DNA of 64,000 nucleotides from Sphaerolaimus hirsutus. Lineage: Eukaryota; Nematoda; Chromadorea; Monhysterida; Sphaerolaimidae. Position numbers and translations under genes: made by a program. Of the stretch, positions 11,705-22,510 are shown one piece after another; the stretch's first letter is position 1, and every line of letters starts with the position of its first letter. The notes under the pieces were generated by a model. It was given only the letters and a program-made list of their open reading frames with translations. It did no database searches and was not told where the DNA came from. The stretch lies in the NCBI GenBank assembly GCA_964036195.1, contig OZ038455.1, positions 10,185,855 through 10,249,854 on the forward strand, given 5' to 3'.

Positions 11705-12124
11705 TTACCATACACTTATTTATATAAGTTTTAATAACAATTTTCATTAAGTTACAAATGCGCAAAATTGATCTTCTGATACAAGCGCACAAAAGTGCAT
11801 TAAGCCTTCGATCGACAATAATATATAGTTTTGTAACCGCGTAATTCTGAGAATAAACAATGATACTTTTAGAACGCCACTGGATTGGGTGAGTAACCAT
11901 AAGCAGACATATATCGTCCTTTAGCGGTACCACGCACATAGAAACCCAACAGTAACTTGAGCAGAATCGAAGCATACACGTCATGTAAATTAACCTGATG
12001 TCAGCAGTATCTGGGAATACATTCCAGACTTTTCCAACAACCAGGCCACATAGACGTTTCTCTCTCCAAGTCCGTCACAAGTTATTTGAGCATCTAAAGC
12101 ATGGCTGCAAAGGACTATCGCCGC

Positions 12125-15100
12125 CTAGTCGCTCATCCATGAGAATCCTTCCCGGAGCATTTCATCGATCAACTGCACATGTTTCGAGCATATTTTGGCA
12201 CTCAGCCAACAATTTGACTTCACACAATTAGTAATACATTTTGACATTTCTATCAATTGCCGTTTACGATCAAGGTATCGACAGTGTTTTAGTGTATGTT
12301 CTACACCAGCTAAAATTTTCACATGTTCAGAAGAACATTTTAAACATATCTTTCTACTATTTTTACCATGCTGTCGTACTGAGTTATGTCTGGCAGCAAA
12401 CCAAGTCAACATATTATAGTAAAGATTCTGTGGGTGCAATTGACAACCTATGTCATCGCGGACAGTATGAATTTTTTGCCTGTTAACTATTTCTGTACAA
12501 ATTTCCTGTCGTTCTTTTTGGATAAACAATTTTACATTTGTTTTGGTCAGACATCTAAATATCCTTAAATTACCATATTTTTCCGCACAGAGGGCTGCTC
12601 TTGAGTTAAACGTTTGAAGTTTACCTAGTCTATTTAGGTTATTTAGGGAATTTTCTACCTCTATTGAGCGTTTCAAAAGACGTTCCGGTTGTAGGGAAAG
12701 CATGTAGTTGTAGTATGTAATTGTCATTTGACAGTATCTATCTGAAGGTAATTCACCCCCCAGATCGAGTAATAGACTTGCTGAACTTGTACTTAATGGC
12801 AAATACACACATTTTTTCATTGTTTGCAAATAAATTTTATCGAGATCAGACAATAGTTTCTGTGACATGCCAGTAATTTCTAGACCAAACAGACTAGAGG
12901 GTTCTATGTAGCTTTTGAAAGCCATTTTGGCGTATAGTAAAGGTTTTGTTGTATTTGAGGATGATAAAACCGCCAAAGAGCTGTGTTTTTTCATTTTTTG
13001 CAGAGCTAAATGCCTATGTTTCTCAAATGGATCTATTTCATTTGTCAAAGTTATGCCCAAATATTGAATGCAATCTGTTTCTTTGATTTGTTGTGTGCAT
13101 TGTTCTTGATTATACCCTAGAAACCACTCATTGTTGGATTTCTGTTCCCCCCATCTTAGTACGTGTGATTTATCCTTATTTATTGAGATGTTCCATTTCC
13201 ACGCCCATTCCGTGAATATGTACATTAGAGATTGCAGTTCTGAGCATGTATTTGCCATTAATACAATATCATCAGCAAAAAATAATCCAGGCACTTTTTT
13301 CTGACCCCACCCTAGTTTGGCCCCCAAATTACTTGAATTAAGCTGTGTCGCAAGGTCATGCATATAGATGGCATATAGAGTCGGACTTAGGGCGCATCCC
13401 TGCGCCACCCCTATGGGATAAGCCATGTCTTCACTTAAAAAATCATCATATGTCATCTTTACAGATATGTTTGTGTATGCATTTTGTATAGCAGTTACAA
13501 ATTTTAATGGCAGCCCCATTTTCTCCATTTTATACCAAAGTTTGTCCCTATCAACTCTGTCAAAAGCTTTGACTGCATCAACAAAACAAGTCACATATTT
13601 ATTGCCATTGCATCGAGCATAGTGATGGCAAGCTTTTAGTATTTGTACGTTATCACATGTATGCCTATTTGGTCGAAACCCCCCTTGCAATTCTGTAAAT
13701 ACATTGTATAGTTCACAAATTCTAATTAATCTATTGTTCAATAAAAGCATGTATAGCTTTTTCACATTGCAACTTATTCCCAGTGTCCTATAATTCTTCA
13801 GGTCTGACCTATCTCCCTTTTTATGCAATAAAACCATTTTACATATTTTTGCTTCATCCGGAATAGGTGTACCATTCAGCCAATCATTGTAAATTGTCAC
13901 CAATGAAAGCTGGCCTGCTGTAGGCAATTTTTTCAAAAATTCATGGTGAATCCCAGTTGTACCAGGTGATTTGTTATTTTTTAACTTGCGTAATCCCTCA
14001 GAAATCTCATGTAATGTGAACGGTTCAAACAGGCTATCAGTTTCACCTGTTGGAAAAATACATATAACTTCAGAGAACTCCTTACTTCCTGGATTTTCTG
14101 TCATAACAATTTTCCAAGCATTTTTCATTTCCACATTCATTTCAGAAGCCGTGTTAATTGGCGAGCCGTTCACATTCTTTATTTGAGTAACCACAGGCCT
14201 AGATTTCCAATTTCTGTTTATATGTTTATAAACAGTATTAAGCTCTATGGACTTATGTGAAAGCAATTTTTCTATAGAAGCATCTTTTCTTTGTTTGTTC
14301 AACTTATGCTTTTCTTTATTAAGCTTGTTTTTGAGTCGGTTTAGTTCCTTTAAATTCTCAATGTTGTGGCATTTTTTTAATTTTCTTCTTATTTTGGCAA
14401 TTTGCCTATGCAATTTTTTAATACACCGTGGCACTTGTATTTTGCCCTGTATTGGATTAATCCTTCCTTCTACAGATTTCTGAACAGCTTGATTGACATT
14501 ACATATAAATTCACCATAAGATGATGCTTCTTTTATATTCATTGTTTTCACATAGGTCTCCCATTCTTCCCCTCTAGGTTTCAAATTTACCGAGTGTTGA
14601 TTTTTAGGCATGGTAACGCCCACTTTTATGGACAAAAGTATAGCATGGTGGTCTGATAAAAGTGGACAATTTATACCATCACTGTCAATTAAACCTTGTA
14701 TCCCATTACCATGTATGTTTGTCAGACATAAGTCAATGACTGATTTGGCATTTATACGCTCATATGTCCATGTGTATAAAAACTCCCTATTGAGTACACG
14801 TGGCCCATATTCTGCAAACCAATCCCTAATTAGTTTGCCATTGTTATTAATATCAGATGTGTTTCCCTCTATTCCCAGAGTATCATTACCTACATGACCA
14901 TTGAAATCCCCAGTTATTACAATATATTCATTCTTACATACACACCGTGAGTATATGTCACCTAATTCCGACAAAATATCCATATTTTTCTGAAGAACAT
15001 TTTGTGATTTTTTTACTTTTGAATTGTTTTCCAAGTAGCAAGTCAGAATATTCACTTTGACATGCTGCAATTCAACGCATACCCCCATTACATTGTCTTC

Positions 15101-15403
15101 ATTTTTAAAATCTATAGATTTAAATTTTATGTCCTTTTTAATGTAAAAAGAAATACCCCCTGCCTTATTATCCTTTTTGTAGTTGTGCATTCCATTATAC
15201 CCAGGTATTATGATAGCATCTGTCGCACACCTAAAGTGTGTTTCAACAAAACATAAAATTGAGCTTCCCGTTTTCTGTATTGCCGACAGAACTTCTAAGC
15301 CTTTCCAACGTAAATGTCGTGCATTTTGATAAAGTAGTGTGATCGGGGCTACATAACCCAATAATGATGTATCAAGGAGATCAGACTCAGTGTCAACACC
15401 CAA
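12125..15403 (-). CDS. Non-LTR retrotransposon (LINE) ORF2: AP endonuclease plus reverse transcriptase
   Basis: An intact 1092-codon ORF. The N-terminal ~270 residues are an apurinic-type endonuclease: NARHLRWKG, CFVETH, ITGDFNGHVGND and the C-terminal block LSDHHAILLS. The reverse transcriptase follows with KNNKSPGTTGIHHEFLK, LLHKKGDRSDLKNYRTLG, GFRPNRHTCDN, VDAVKAFDRVD, GVAQGCALSPTLYAIYM and the active site FADDIVLMA. The C-terminus has a Cys/His cluster (ICLKC then EHTLKHC) typical of several LINE clades. The frame is open upstream of 15403, and the displayed start is TTG, so translation may begin by coupling to the upstream ORF, which ends 8 bases further on. No disabling stop is seen, so this copy looks recent. 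The clade is not assigned. The 3' end lies near 12000; no long A-tail is obvious. Confidence 0.93.
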   Translation of the reverse strand: MGVDTESDLLDTSLLGYVAPITLLYQNARHLRWKGLEVLSAIQKTGSSILCFVETHFRCATDAIIIPGYNGMHNYKKDNKAGGISFYIKKDIKFKSIDFKNEDNVMGVCVELQHVKVNILTCYLENNSKVKKSQNVLQKNMDILSELGDIYSRCVCKNEYIVITGDFNGHVGNDTLGIEGNTSDINNNGKLIRDWFAEYGPRVLNREFLYTWTYERINAKSVIDLCLTNIHGNGIQGLIDSDGINCPLLSDHHAILLSIKVGVTMPKNQHSVNLKPRGEEWETYVKTMNIKEASSYGEFICNVNQAVQKSVEGRINPIQGKIQVPRCIKKLHRQIAKIRRKLKKCHNIENLKELNRLKNKLNKEKHKLNKQRKDASIEKLLSHKSIELNTVYKHINRNWKSRPVVTQIKNVNGSPINTASEMNVEMKNAWKIVMTENPGSKEFSEVICIFPTGETDSLFEPFTLHEISEGLRKLKNNKSPGTTGIHHEFLKKLPTAGQLSLVTIYNDWLNGTPIPDEAKICKMVLLHKKGDRSDLKNYRTLGISCNVKKLYMLLLNNRLIRICELYNVFTELQGGFRPNRHTCDNVQILKACHHYARCNGNKYVTCFVDAVKAFDRVDRDKLWYKMEKMGLPLKFVTAIQNAYTNISVKMTYDDFLSEDMAYPIGVAQGCALSPTLYAIYMHDLATQLNSSNLGAKLGWGQKKVPGLFFADDIVLMANTCSELQSLMYIFTEWAWKWNISINKDKSHVLRWGEQKSNNEWFLGYNQEQCTQQIKETDCIQYLGITLTNEIDPFEKHRHLALQKMKKHSSLAVLSSSNTTKPLLYAKMAFKSYIEPSSLFGLEITGMSQKLLSDLDKIYLQTMKKCVYLPLSTSSASLLLDLGGELPSDRYCQMTITYYNYMLSLQPERLLKRSIEVENSLNNLNRLGKLQTFNSRAALCAEKYGNLRIFRCLTKTNVKLFIQKERQEICTEIVNRQKIHTVRDDIGCQLHPQNLYYNMLTWFAARHNSVRQHGKNSRKICLKCSSEHVKILAGVEHTLKHCRYLDRKRQLIEMSKCITNCVKSNCWLSAKICSKHVQLIDEMLREGFSWMSD

Positions 15404-16645
15404 GTTTATTCCTGTTGTGAATGGCAGATACCAAAAAAAAAGTCATTATCGATAACCACACACATGAGCACCTACTGCCCATCCCTATCCGCGATAGGAA
15501 TGTTACACACCGCCGAGTTTTCCAAAAAACGGAATCAAAAAACATCAGCACATAAAACGTGTAAAATATTCTTACTCCTGTCATAGCTGGGAATATATTG
15601 ATCAATATTGAATCAAGTAGCAAAAATGCAAGCGAAAAGATGAACGTATTTCCGCATGACATACTGTTACTATCCGCGTCACGCCTAAGAGGTCCAGGAA
15701 ACGTATCTGAGGCATATCTATTGGGTTTGTGCCAATTATGTGGATCATTTTTCATTTTATTAAAGCTAATATCTTTATTGGACTTGACACATATTTTCTC
15801 TTGACGTTTTGTGCATTTGTAGCCATGCCCAATATCATATGCTTCAGCTTTAGAATTACCTAGCTGCGGATACCGTGGCGGTACCATAGAAGTACCAAAA
15901 AAAGAGGCACCAAAAGTAACAAAACGACTTTCGCAAAAAATTTCATTACCACAAACCCATTCAGGCCAAGTACCGCGTATAAAATATTGCCACAAAGTTT
16001 GATCACTGTTTGGGCGCAAAGTGCTGGCTTAACGGCAAAGTGTTGGCTGGTGTGCGCACTACTGCGCTTGAGCTTCCGCCACGCGAATGTCCGGCACCCT
16101 GTAAAAAAGCATTTTTTGTGAGATGAACACATTAATATACGTTTAAAAATGTCGCAGTTCATAAATACCCACATTTTTAACAGTTCCGCTCTCAACAAGT
16201 GGCTGATTACTGCATTTCCAACGTTTGATGTGTGCAAGCCGTCTCTGCACATCATTTGCAGAAACGCGTCATTCTCATCCGCACAATGTAGCAACGGAAA
16301 ATTTTCGCGTAAAAAACGCATCAAAGGAAGTACTACAACATCTTCTGACGATTCCAAAAAAAGATCAAACAGCGCGCCCTCAATTTTATAAAAAAAGTCG
16401 AAACTGTCAACTATCAATTCCCGACTCCACCCATTTTTCATGTGACGCGGCATGGTCGGGCCTATAGCGCACAAAATAATTTTACCGAAAGGCTGCATGG
16501 AGATACCCGCACTATTCTGTATTTCAGCCACGCATTGCGTAATACCCAACATAAAAAAAGATTCTATCACATCAATAGCTAGACCTGAAGCATAACAGTG
16601 TTCAGCGTCGCACGAATTTAGGACGCACGCGTTTGCCTGATACAC
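15393..16645 (-). CDS. SGNH-hydrolase-like ORF pair upstream of the LINE (possible ORF1, or a separate spliced gene)
   Basis: Two overlapping minus-strand frames cover this stretch. Frame A (15860-16645) contains IILCAIGPTMPRHM and the block CRDGLHTSNVGNAVISHLL, which matches the Asp-x-x-His catalytic block near the end of SGNH/GDSL esterases. The GDS nucleophile block is not in the open frame and would lie upstream or be lost. Frame B (15393-16019) encodes a Cys-bearing stretch (GTWPEWVCGNEIFC) and a hydrophobic segment (FIFSLAFLLLDSILINIF). A good acceptor (CTTTTTTACAG) lies near 16100 inside frame A, so an intron may link parts. Some LINEs (CR1/L2 groups) encode an SGNH esterase in ORF1, and this pair ends exactly where ORF2 starts on the same strand, favouring ORF1. 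The frame change could be an indel or a splice. Confidence 0.42.
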
Positions 16646-17257
16646 TTTGATTCATCACGTTTTTCTTCCATTTTCTACTTTTGACGGATGTAAACCTTGT
16701 TAAAATCACTTGTATAGTCGGCAGACATGATATTACACAGGTTTGGTTTACTTATGTTTCCCTTCGCTGAGCATCAATGGAATTCAACATCTTACTGAAC
16801 AGCGAAGTGCGATACATCTTAAATACGGTAGAAAAACGGTGCACAGTGGGTCGTAAATATGTCAATATGTATAGTCGACGGACATATCATTCTACAAAAT
16901 TGGAAAGTTATATTTTGTTCTTGTAGAGCGAACGAGAAAGGAATTTAGTAAAAAAGAAAATATAAAGATAGTAAGAAGGAAAATAAAAATGTGCTGTTCT
17001 TTACGCACTCGTTTACTCCAATTTTTGTGCTGATAGGTGCTGCAAATTTTTGATTATACGTTTACCTACGTTTAATCTAATTCATATTTAGAGAAGTTAC
17101 ACGCTATCGATCCATTTTGACGAAAACTTGTTACGTTCAAAATTTTGAATTCAGAAAACGTTCCCGCTTTGTATTTATTCAGATCCAGACGACGCTTGGA
17201 TGGCATCATGCCAAAAAACTCAACTACACTTTGACGGGTGTTTGAATTGTGCGGGCA

Positions 17258-17319
17258 TTAATAATCTCTTTACTGAAATGTGAATTATACCATTCACATT
17301 TCAGTAAAGAGATTATTAA
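17258..17319. repeat. Perfect 28-bp hairpin with 6-base loop
   Basis: The arm 17258-17285 (TTAATAATCTCTTTACTGAA...) is exactly complementary to 17292-17319, separated by TATACC. The perfect match implies a recent event. It is not part of the larger repeat families seen elsewhere here. Confidence 0.85.
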
Positions 17320-17389
17320 CCATGTGCGCAAGCACATGAAAATACAATATGCCATTTGAAATATGCCTTGCTATACCAAAAACAAATCG

Positions 17390-17521
17390 CAATATCGAAA
17401 TATCGACCATTTTTTAATATCGAATATCGATATCGAGGTTCCATATCGTATCGATATCGAATATCGAGTTTCAGAAAAAAAATCGAATATCGATATCAAA
17501 AGTTATATCGTTCAAACCCTA
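17390..17521. repeat. ATATCG-motif array, remnant of a hAT-like element
   Basis: ATATCGA/ATATCGAT words are repeated about a dozen times, and the stretch ends in GTTCAAACCCTA. That terminus is the reverse complement of the TAGGGTTNNAAC ends of the complete elements at 18487 and 47913. No matching left terminus was found, so it is probably truncated. Confidence 0.6.
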
Positions 17522-18409
17522 GTCACAGGGTCCTGGTTCACTGACTCAATTTAAAAAAACCTCATTTATATTGTCCAGTTGAGAATTTTCATTTTTTACA
17601 GGTGCCCCTGCGCCTACTGCTACATCAGAGCAGGCACAGGGGTCCCCTAAGGGTGCATGTAGTAAACGCATTGGGGTAATTCCACACCAGAACTCTTGGC
17701 CCAACTATGCTTGGGGAGTGAGATAAAATTGATTAAATCCAGATGTCATCAAAAGCTCAATTATATTAGCCAGCACTTAACAGTTTTCACCAAACAGTTA
17801 CCGAAATATAAACACGTGCTCGGGGCCCTGAAATGCTACTCCTGATTTCAGCTTTGTGCGCAGCGCCCTCAAACAGGGCAGGTTCTACTTTCGAGCACAG
17901 TCTGCCTAGCACCATGCCTAGGCTTGTGAATCGCTGAAAAATAAAACCCAAAAATTATAGTTTTTTCATTATAATATTTCGTTTTAACTATGGAATAATT
18001 CATTACGAATTTTGTTACAATTTTTAAGTGTTACAAAGTGTTTTGTTGGTGCACAAAATATGTTCGTCGTGAGACGTTGTGATTGCTGCTAAAAATTCAT
18101 CTGTGCAGAATATCCGAACATTTTTTGTAAGAAAGTATATAATACCAGACTTTTCTAACAAAAAACATACGATAATTCACATCAGGTGTTTATTTTGCAG
18201 ACAAAGAAATATGGTAATATTGGAAAAAATGCATAACCGTGAAAAGAACACACCGGAAAAACACCAATTATGAAATCAAGTAAAAATATCAGTGGGTTAA
18301 CGCATCCCAACGTTGCTGCCGAGTGAAGAGGAATGAAAATCAAATCATTGAACAAAGATCCAAATTCAGGGGCTAATCCCACACCGTGTGAGACAGTGGT
18401 CTTCTAAAA

Positions 18410-19165
18410 TTCGGCCTCCGGGGGGGGGTTGGACTGAGCAGGCTTCGGGATAAATAGATAGATGGCAAAAATTTGGGGGGGGGGGGTAGGGTTCAAACGG
18501 GATCCCGATCCCGGATCCCGTGAAATTCCGGGATTAAGCAGTCCCGATCCCGATCCCGAAACCCCAATCCCGATCCCGAAATCCAAAAATACCAATCCCG
18601 ATCCCGAAAACTTTCAAATCCCGATCCCGATCCCGAGAATCTCCCAAGTCCGGGATCCCGATCCCGGAAAAAATAGTGAAAATTATAAAAAGTGTAAAAA
18701 TGACATTTTTGCGTGCAAAAATGTGAACGCAAACCCCCAGCATCCATTTTATGTCACTTTTCTGGCATCCAACAGTGTTTTGAGACCTTTATGAACAACT
18801 GTGAATGCCAGAACAGTGACAAAAATCTCTATCCCTAGACCCCAATCCCGATCCCGAAAAAATGCCAATCCCGATCCCGATCCCGTGACCCCAATCCCGA
18901 TCCCGATCCCGAAATCTCAAAATACCAATCCCGATCCCGATCCCGAAACCCCAATCCCGATCCCGAAATCTCAAAAAGTGAATCCCGATCCCGATCCCGA
19001 AAAGTCAATCCTGTTTGAACCCTAGGGGGGGGGGGGGGGGTTGCGGTAGGGGTCTCCATGATTTTGGCCTTCGCGGGGGCTGGATAGATAGCAAATCGCT
19101 CCTCCGGAGGGATAGATAGCTGAAAAATTTTCTGGGGGGGGGCTTCGGGGGGGGGGCTCGCGGGG
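18410..19165. mobile_element. G-tract/TAGATAGATAGC repeat interrupted by a nested element
   Basis: Segments before 18486 and after 19025 contain ATAGATAGATGGC, long G runs, TTGGCCTTCGCGGGGG and GGATAGATAGC. The same words recur at 52530-52930, 56060-56540 and 59750-60150, so this is one dispersed family. Its G run is split by the CCCGAT element at 18487-19024, leaving G on both sides. The family also shares a tail around AAAAATCGCTAG. Confidence 0.6.
18487..19024. mobile_element. hAT-like non-autonomous element with CCCGAT-array interior (copy 1)
   Basis: It begins TAGGGTTCAAACGGGAT and ends with the complement (CCTGTTTGAACCCTA). Both interior arms are almost entirely (CCCGAT)n, and a short unique centre (about 18665-18835) is shared in inverted order with the copy at 47913-48370. 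Both flanks are G runs, compatible with a GGGGGGGG 8-bp duplication but uninformative alone. The short ORFs within it are repeat artefacts. Confidence 0.8.
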
Positions 19166-19539
19166 GCAAAATATATAGGCTTTTTCAGTGCATAGAAGGC
19201 CGAAAGGGGAAAAATCGCTAGATTCCCTCAATTTTTGCATATAATAACTCCCCTCAAAACTGAATTTGGCCCCATGTACATCATATTATATTTATAATAA
19301 ATTTTTAAGTAAACACTGCCTATGAGCATCCGCTGCAGTAGAGTGGTTGAAAACCAAGTATCATTAATGATAAATAGGCAAAAACAAGTAAAATAAATAA
19401 TAAATTTCACCCGAGTAAACGTAATCATCCTTCGTAAAAAACAAATTCTCGTTATTCGGTTCAAAAATCCGAAATTGAAAAAAATCTTTCAAGCGCCTTC
19501 ACCTAAATCTGCACCAGATAAAACTTGATCACTAAACAT

Positions 19540-20822
19540 TTACGGCAAGGCTTCACCCGTCTGCGCAGTGCGCTCCAGCAGATGTCTACTGATGACGACT
19601 CTCTGAATTTGCGACGTGCCCTCGTAAATCTGGTAGATTTTTGCATCTCGCATCAGTTTCTCTACGGGATATTCCGAGTTGAAACCGTTGCCACCGAATA
19701 TCTGGAACCGTGCGCAGAGAGCGTTTTATCAAATGTTTAACAAGAATGCAAAGTACCGACATTGCAGCGTAAATGTGAATTTGAATATGGCGATATTTAT
19801 ATTGTTTCTATGGCGATATCTGTTCATGGCGATATCTGTTCATTTCAAGTCTATGCCCAAAATTTCGAAAATTTGCTTCATAACGGGAACCGCATCTAGA
19901 ATTGGTGCCGCAGATTTTTTATCATTTTCAAAACTTTGTTGAAGCCACTCGCCCTGTTTCAAAATGTCACATTTTGGCACATTTGCAACAATAACAAAAA
20001 TCATCAGAAAAAATTTCCAGTAAATTCCACGTTGTATCGATTATAATCAAAATACCGATATGTTCACTCTCTTTTTGGAAATCTCCAACGAGAAAGTCGA
20101 TAAGTCTGCTGTGGACTTCTAAAAGTCGATAGCTCAATAGACAAACTCATCATGGATTTTTAGACGCGCCCAGTGGACAACCAACTGGGCAAACCGACCT
20201 GGACGGCATCAGCGGCGCACTTATTCGCCATGTCTGCCGCGTAGGCCTTAGCTATGGACGCGTAGTAGCTGTTGCGACGGCCTGCAAAAAATTTGTTTTG
20301 CCAAGCATATGAGCGAAAAACAACTTCCACTTTCCGATGTGGATTGACAAAAATGACGAAGGTATACTAGTCGTGTAAACCCGCTAGTCATGTAGACCCA
20401 CCGGTCATGTATTTTAGGGGGACAGCACAGCACGGGACATTAGCGGCAGCGCGTTTATATGATTAGTAGAGTACATAACGCCGGTCGAAGTGCGTGTACA
20501 CTCGCATTTTTTTGATGATACCGATAAAGTATCAAATTGAAAAACTCTTTGAGCTTTTCAATTTTTTTGGTGAACGGTATCATTGCTTTGAGTTTTGAGC
20601 AGATAAAAACGGCCAAACTAAAAAACACGCACCCTGATCGACTTCGGCGGCCGATCTCAAAGTGATCAACCTGGACATTTCGATATTGATGGCCATCTCG
20701 GCGAGCATGAAGGCGACGGCCTGGTGCTGCGCGATGGGCACGCCGAAGGTTTTCCGCTCCAGGGCGTACTTGGAGGCCTCGTCGACGCAGCGCCACGCCA
20801 GACCCACTGCACCCGCTGCCAC
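19540..20822 (-). CDS. ACADM: Medium-chain acyl-CoA dehydrogenase, last three coding exons (5' part not found)
   Basis: Mitochondrial flavoenzyme of fatty-acid beta-oxidation, oxidising medium-chain acyl-CoA and passing electrons to ETF. Three exons join in phase. 20633-20822 carries [26 protein letters not shown] and FMLAEMA. 20199-20281 carries [20 protein letters not shown]. 19540-19701 carries [19 protein letters not shown], then [14 protein letters not shown], where the Glu is the catalytic base of this family, and ends at TAA. Donors are GTGCGT and GTCGGT; acceptors are GCGCAG, TTTGCAG and TTCCAG. The match to animal ACADM is very strong across all three exons and there are no stops, so these exons are probably functional. 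Upstream exons were not recognised between 20823 and 36000 and may be distant; the flanking intron is filled by transposons. Confidence 0.92.
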
Positions 20823-20847
20823 CTGCGCACATTTGGGGGGTGTGTCG

Positions 20848-21226
20848 GTGCACAAGTAAACCCGGTAGCGAAAGTAGCGAAACACAAGTAGCGAAAGTAG
20901 TAGAAGGGCGCCATGGTGCGGCTTACTTTGGCGCCCTCAAATGGCGCCATTCCATTACTAATCATGTGTATATTTGATGTTTTTGGAGGGGGGGTCGCAG
21001 GGGTTCAATATATGGAGTTTTTCAAGCTTTAGAAGGGAAAAAGGGAGAAAAATCGCTAGATACATATGTAAATAGCTGGAGCGTTTGGGGGTAACCCAAC
21101 CTCCCACACTGAACCCCTGCAGTGCCCATGAAGACCCATGCTCAATTGTGGCGGCCGTACCTACACAGAAGCACCAGGTCTACATTGTCAAGGACATTGT
21201 TACTTGTGTACCGGGTTTACTTTTGC
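20848..21226. mobile_element. Short inverted-repeat element next to the ACADM acceptor
   Basis: The left end reads GTGCACAAGTAAACCCGGTA and the right end TACCGGGTTTACTTTTGCAC, near-perfect complements. The flanking words CTGCGC(CG)CACATTTGGGGGG occur on both sides, suggesting local duplication at insertion. Its left edge is about 25 bases from the splice acceptor of an ACADM exon. The superfamily is not assigned. Confidence 0.5.
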
Positions 21227-21403
21227 ACTGGTCCTGCGCCGCACATTTGGGGGGGGGGTAATTTTTTTGTTCATTTGGTTACTTTTTAATATTTAAAACT
21301 CGATGGGGTGACAAAATCGACGGGTGACGCGTTTTCTCAAAATCACCCATTTTTCAAGGCTACGTAGGATGCACTTGCAGGGCGAGTTTACTTGCAGAGA
21401 GAG

Positions 21404-22510
21404 TAGGGATGGCCGATGACTTTTTTTTAACTGTCTTTTTTTAATGTCTTTTTTTAAGACAGAGGCATCAAAACAGTCTTTTAAAAAAAACATCAGGCAA
21501 AATTTTTAGTACTTATGCACTATGTATTTTGCAATTTTTGCACACAAGCGCGCAGGGACGTACGCAGGATTTTTGAGCGGGGGGGGGGCGGATTGTATAC
21601 GGAGCCTGGCGAACGGGGGGGGCGGCGCCCCCCCCCTAAAATTTTGCCCTATATTAAAGGAATAGAGCCATGGCGCTGGCGCCATTTGTAGGCGCCAGCG
21701 CCATGGCAGTATTGGCGTTGGCGTTGGCGCATACGTCTACCATATAGGTATCTATTTATACCTACATATGGTACTACGTCCGCTTTTGGCACTGTTGGAC
21801 ACTTTTCTAGTGCAATTTGACGCCTGAAAAGACATATTAAAGAATGGGGTGGGGATTTGCGCGCTTGCGCGGAAAAAATTTTTTAAAGTGCCTACAAGTT
21901 CGCCTCAGAAAAGTGCCATTTCTGGCAAATTTTTCTGTCCGGCCCGGGAACGGGGGGGGGCGGCCGCCCCCCCCGCCCCCCCCCCCCTGCGTACGTCCTT
22001 GCAAGCGCGCAATTTCACATGCACATTACCATTGGTGGTTGTTTTCATTGGTCTTTGAAGTATTTTTAGTGAAAAATTTTCCATCTGTTCATGCTGTTGG
22101 ATGATAATAAGCTGTGATATGTTAGTGTAGTATATAATATACAGGCAATGTGCTCCCACATACTTCTACAGTGTGAAACATCACTCACACTGTATTAGCC
22201 TTCTCTTACAACCTTATTTAAGCACTATTCCATGCCAAACTTCACTTGAGTCGCAAACATTCGACAAAAGGCGATATGCATAATGAGTCAACATAAAAAT
22301 GGATATTTTTGACAGAAATCACCACTTATGATGCTATCCCATTGCTCCAGCCATTCTATGGCTGTATTTAACATCACAAAGTACTGGTACTTGTCTGATA
22401 TACCTGTATATGTTGTCTCATAACCATAATTGGGAGCTTTTAAAAAAGACCGCCTTTAAAAAAATGTCTTTAAAAAAGGTCGTTAAAAAAGACATTTTTG
22501 TCCATCCCTA
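21404..22510. mobile_element. hAT-like element with internal Lys-codon-like T/A-run arms, split by a nested element
   Basis: It begins TAGGGATGGCCGATG and ends TTTTTGTCCATCCCTA. The arms are T/A runs around GTCTTTTTTTAA. The unique body (about 22150-22440, with ATTCCATGCCAAACTT) is clearly homologous to 27030-27290, where a related copy ends CCAACCCTAG. A second element is inserted at 21553-22001. A clean 8-bp duplication was not confirmed because the right side abuts the palindrome at 22511. Confidence 0.6.
21553..22001. mobile_element. hAT-like MITE with 8-bp target duplication CAAGCGCG
   Basis: The ends CAGGGACGTACGCAGG and CCTGCGTACGTCCTTG are complementary apart from one base. The 8 bases before (21545-21552) and after (22002-22009) are both CAAGCGCG, the target-duplication length of hAT transposons. 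The interior has GGGGGCGGC runs and a GGCGCC-rich palindrome near 21668-21710. A second copy, itself interrupted, lies at 50522-59188. Confidence 0.9.

Larger units (their letters stand above)
16646..17930. other. Intergenic repeat-bearing stretch
   Basis: No gene is supported. Near 16709 and 16871 are fragments resembling the terminus of a short element (GGCAGACAT and GACGGACAT words). A perfect hairpin lies at 17258-17319 and an ATATCG array at 17390-17520 (both listed separately). 17560-17930 holds nothing I can identify. Confidence 0.5.

Noticed and set aside
18462..19059. Open frames rich in Asp-Pro or Gly-Ser-Arg-Asp
   Set aside because: They come from the CCCGAT array of a transposable element.
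20882..20965. Frame segment GMAPFEGAK followed by GTAAGC, considered as an upstream ACADM exon
   Set aside because: It does not resemble the ACADM region preceding the VAAGAVGLA exon, and it lies inside a short inverted-repeat element.
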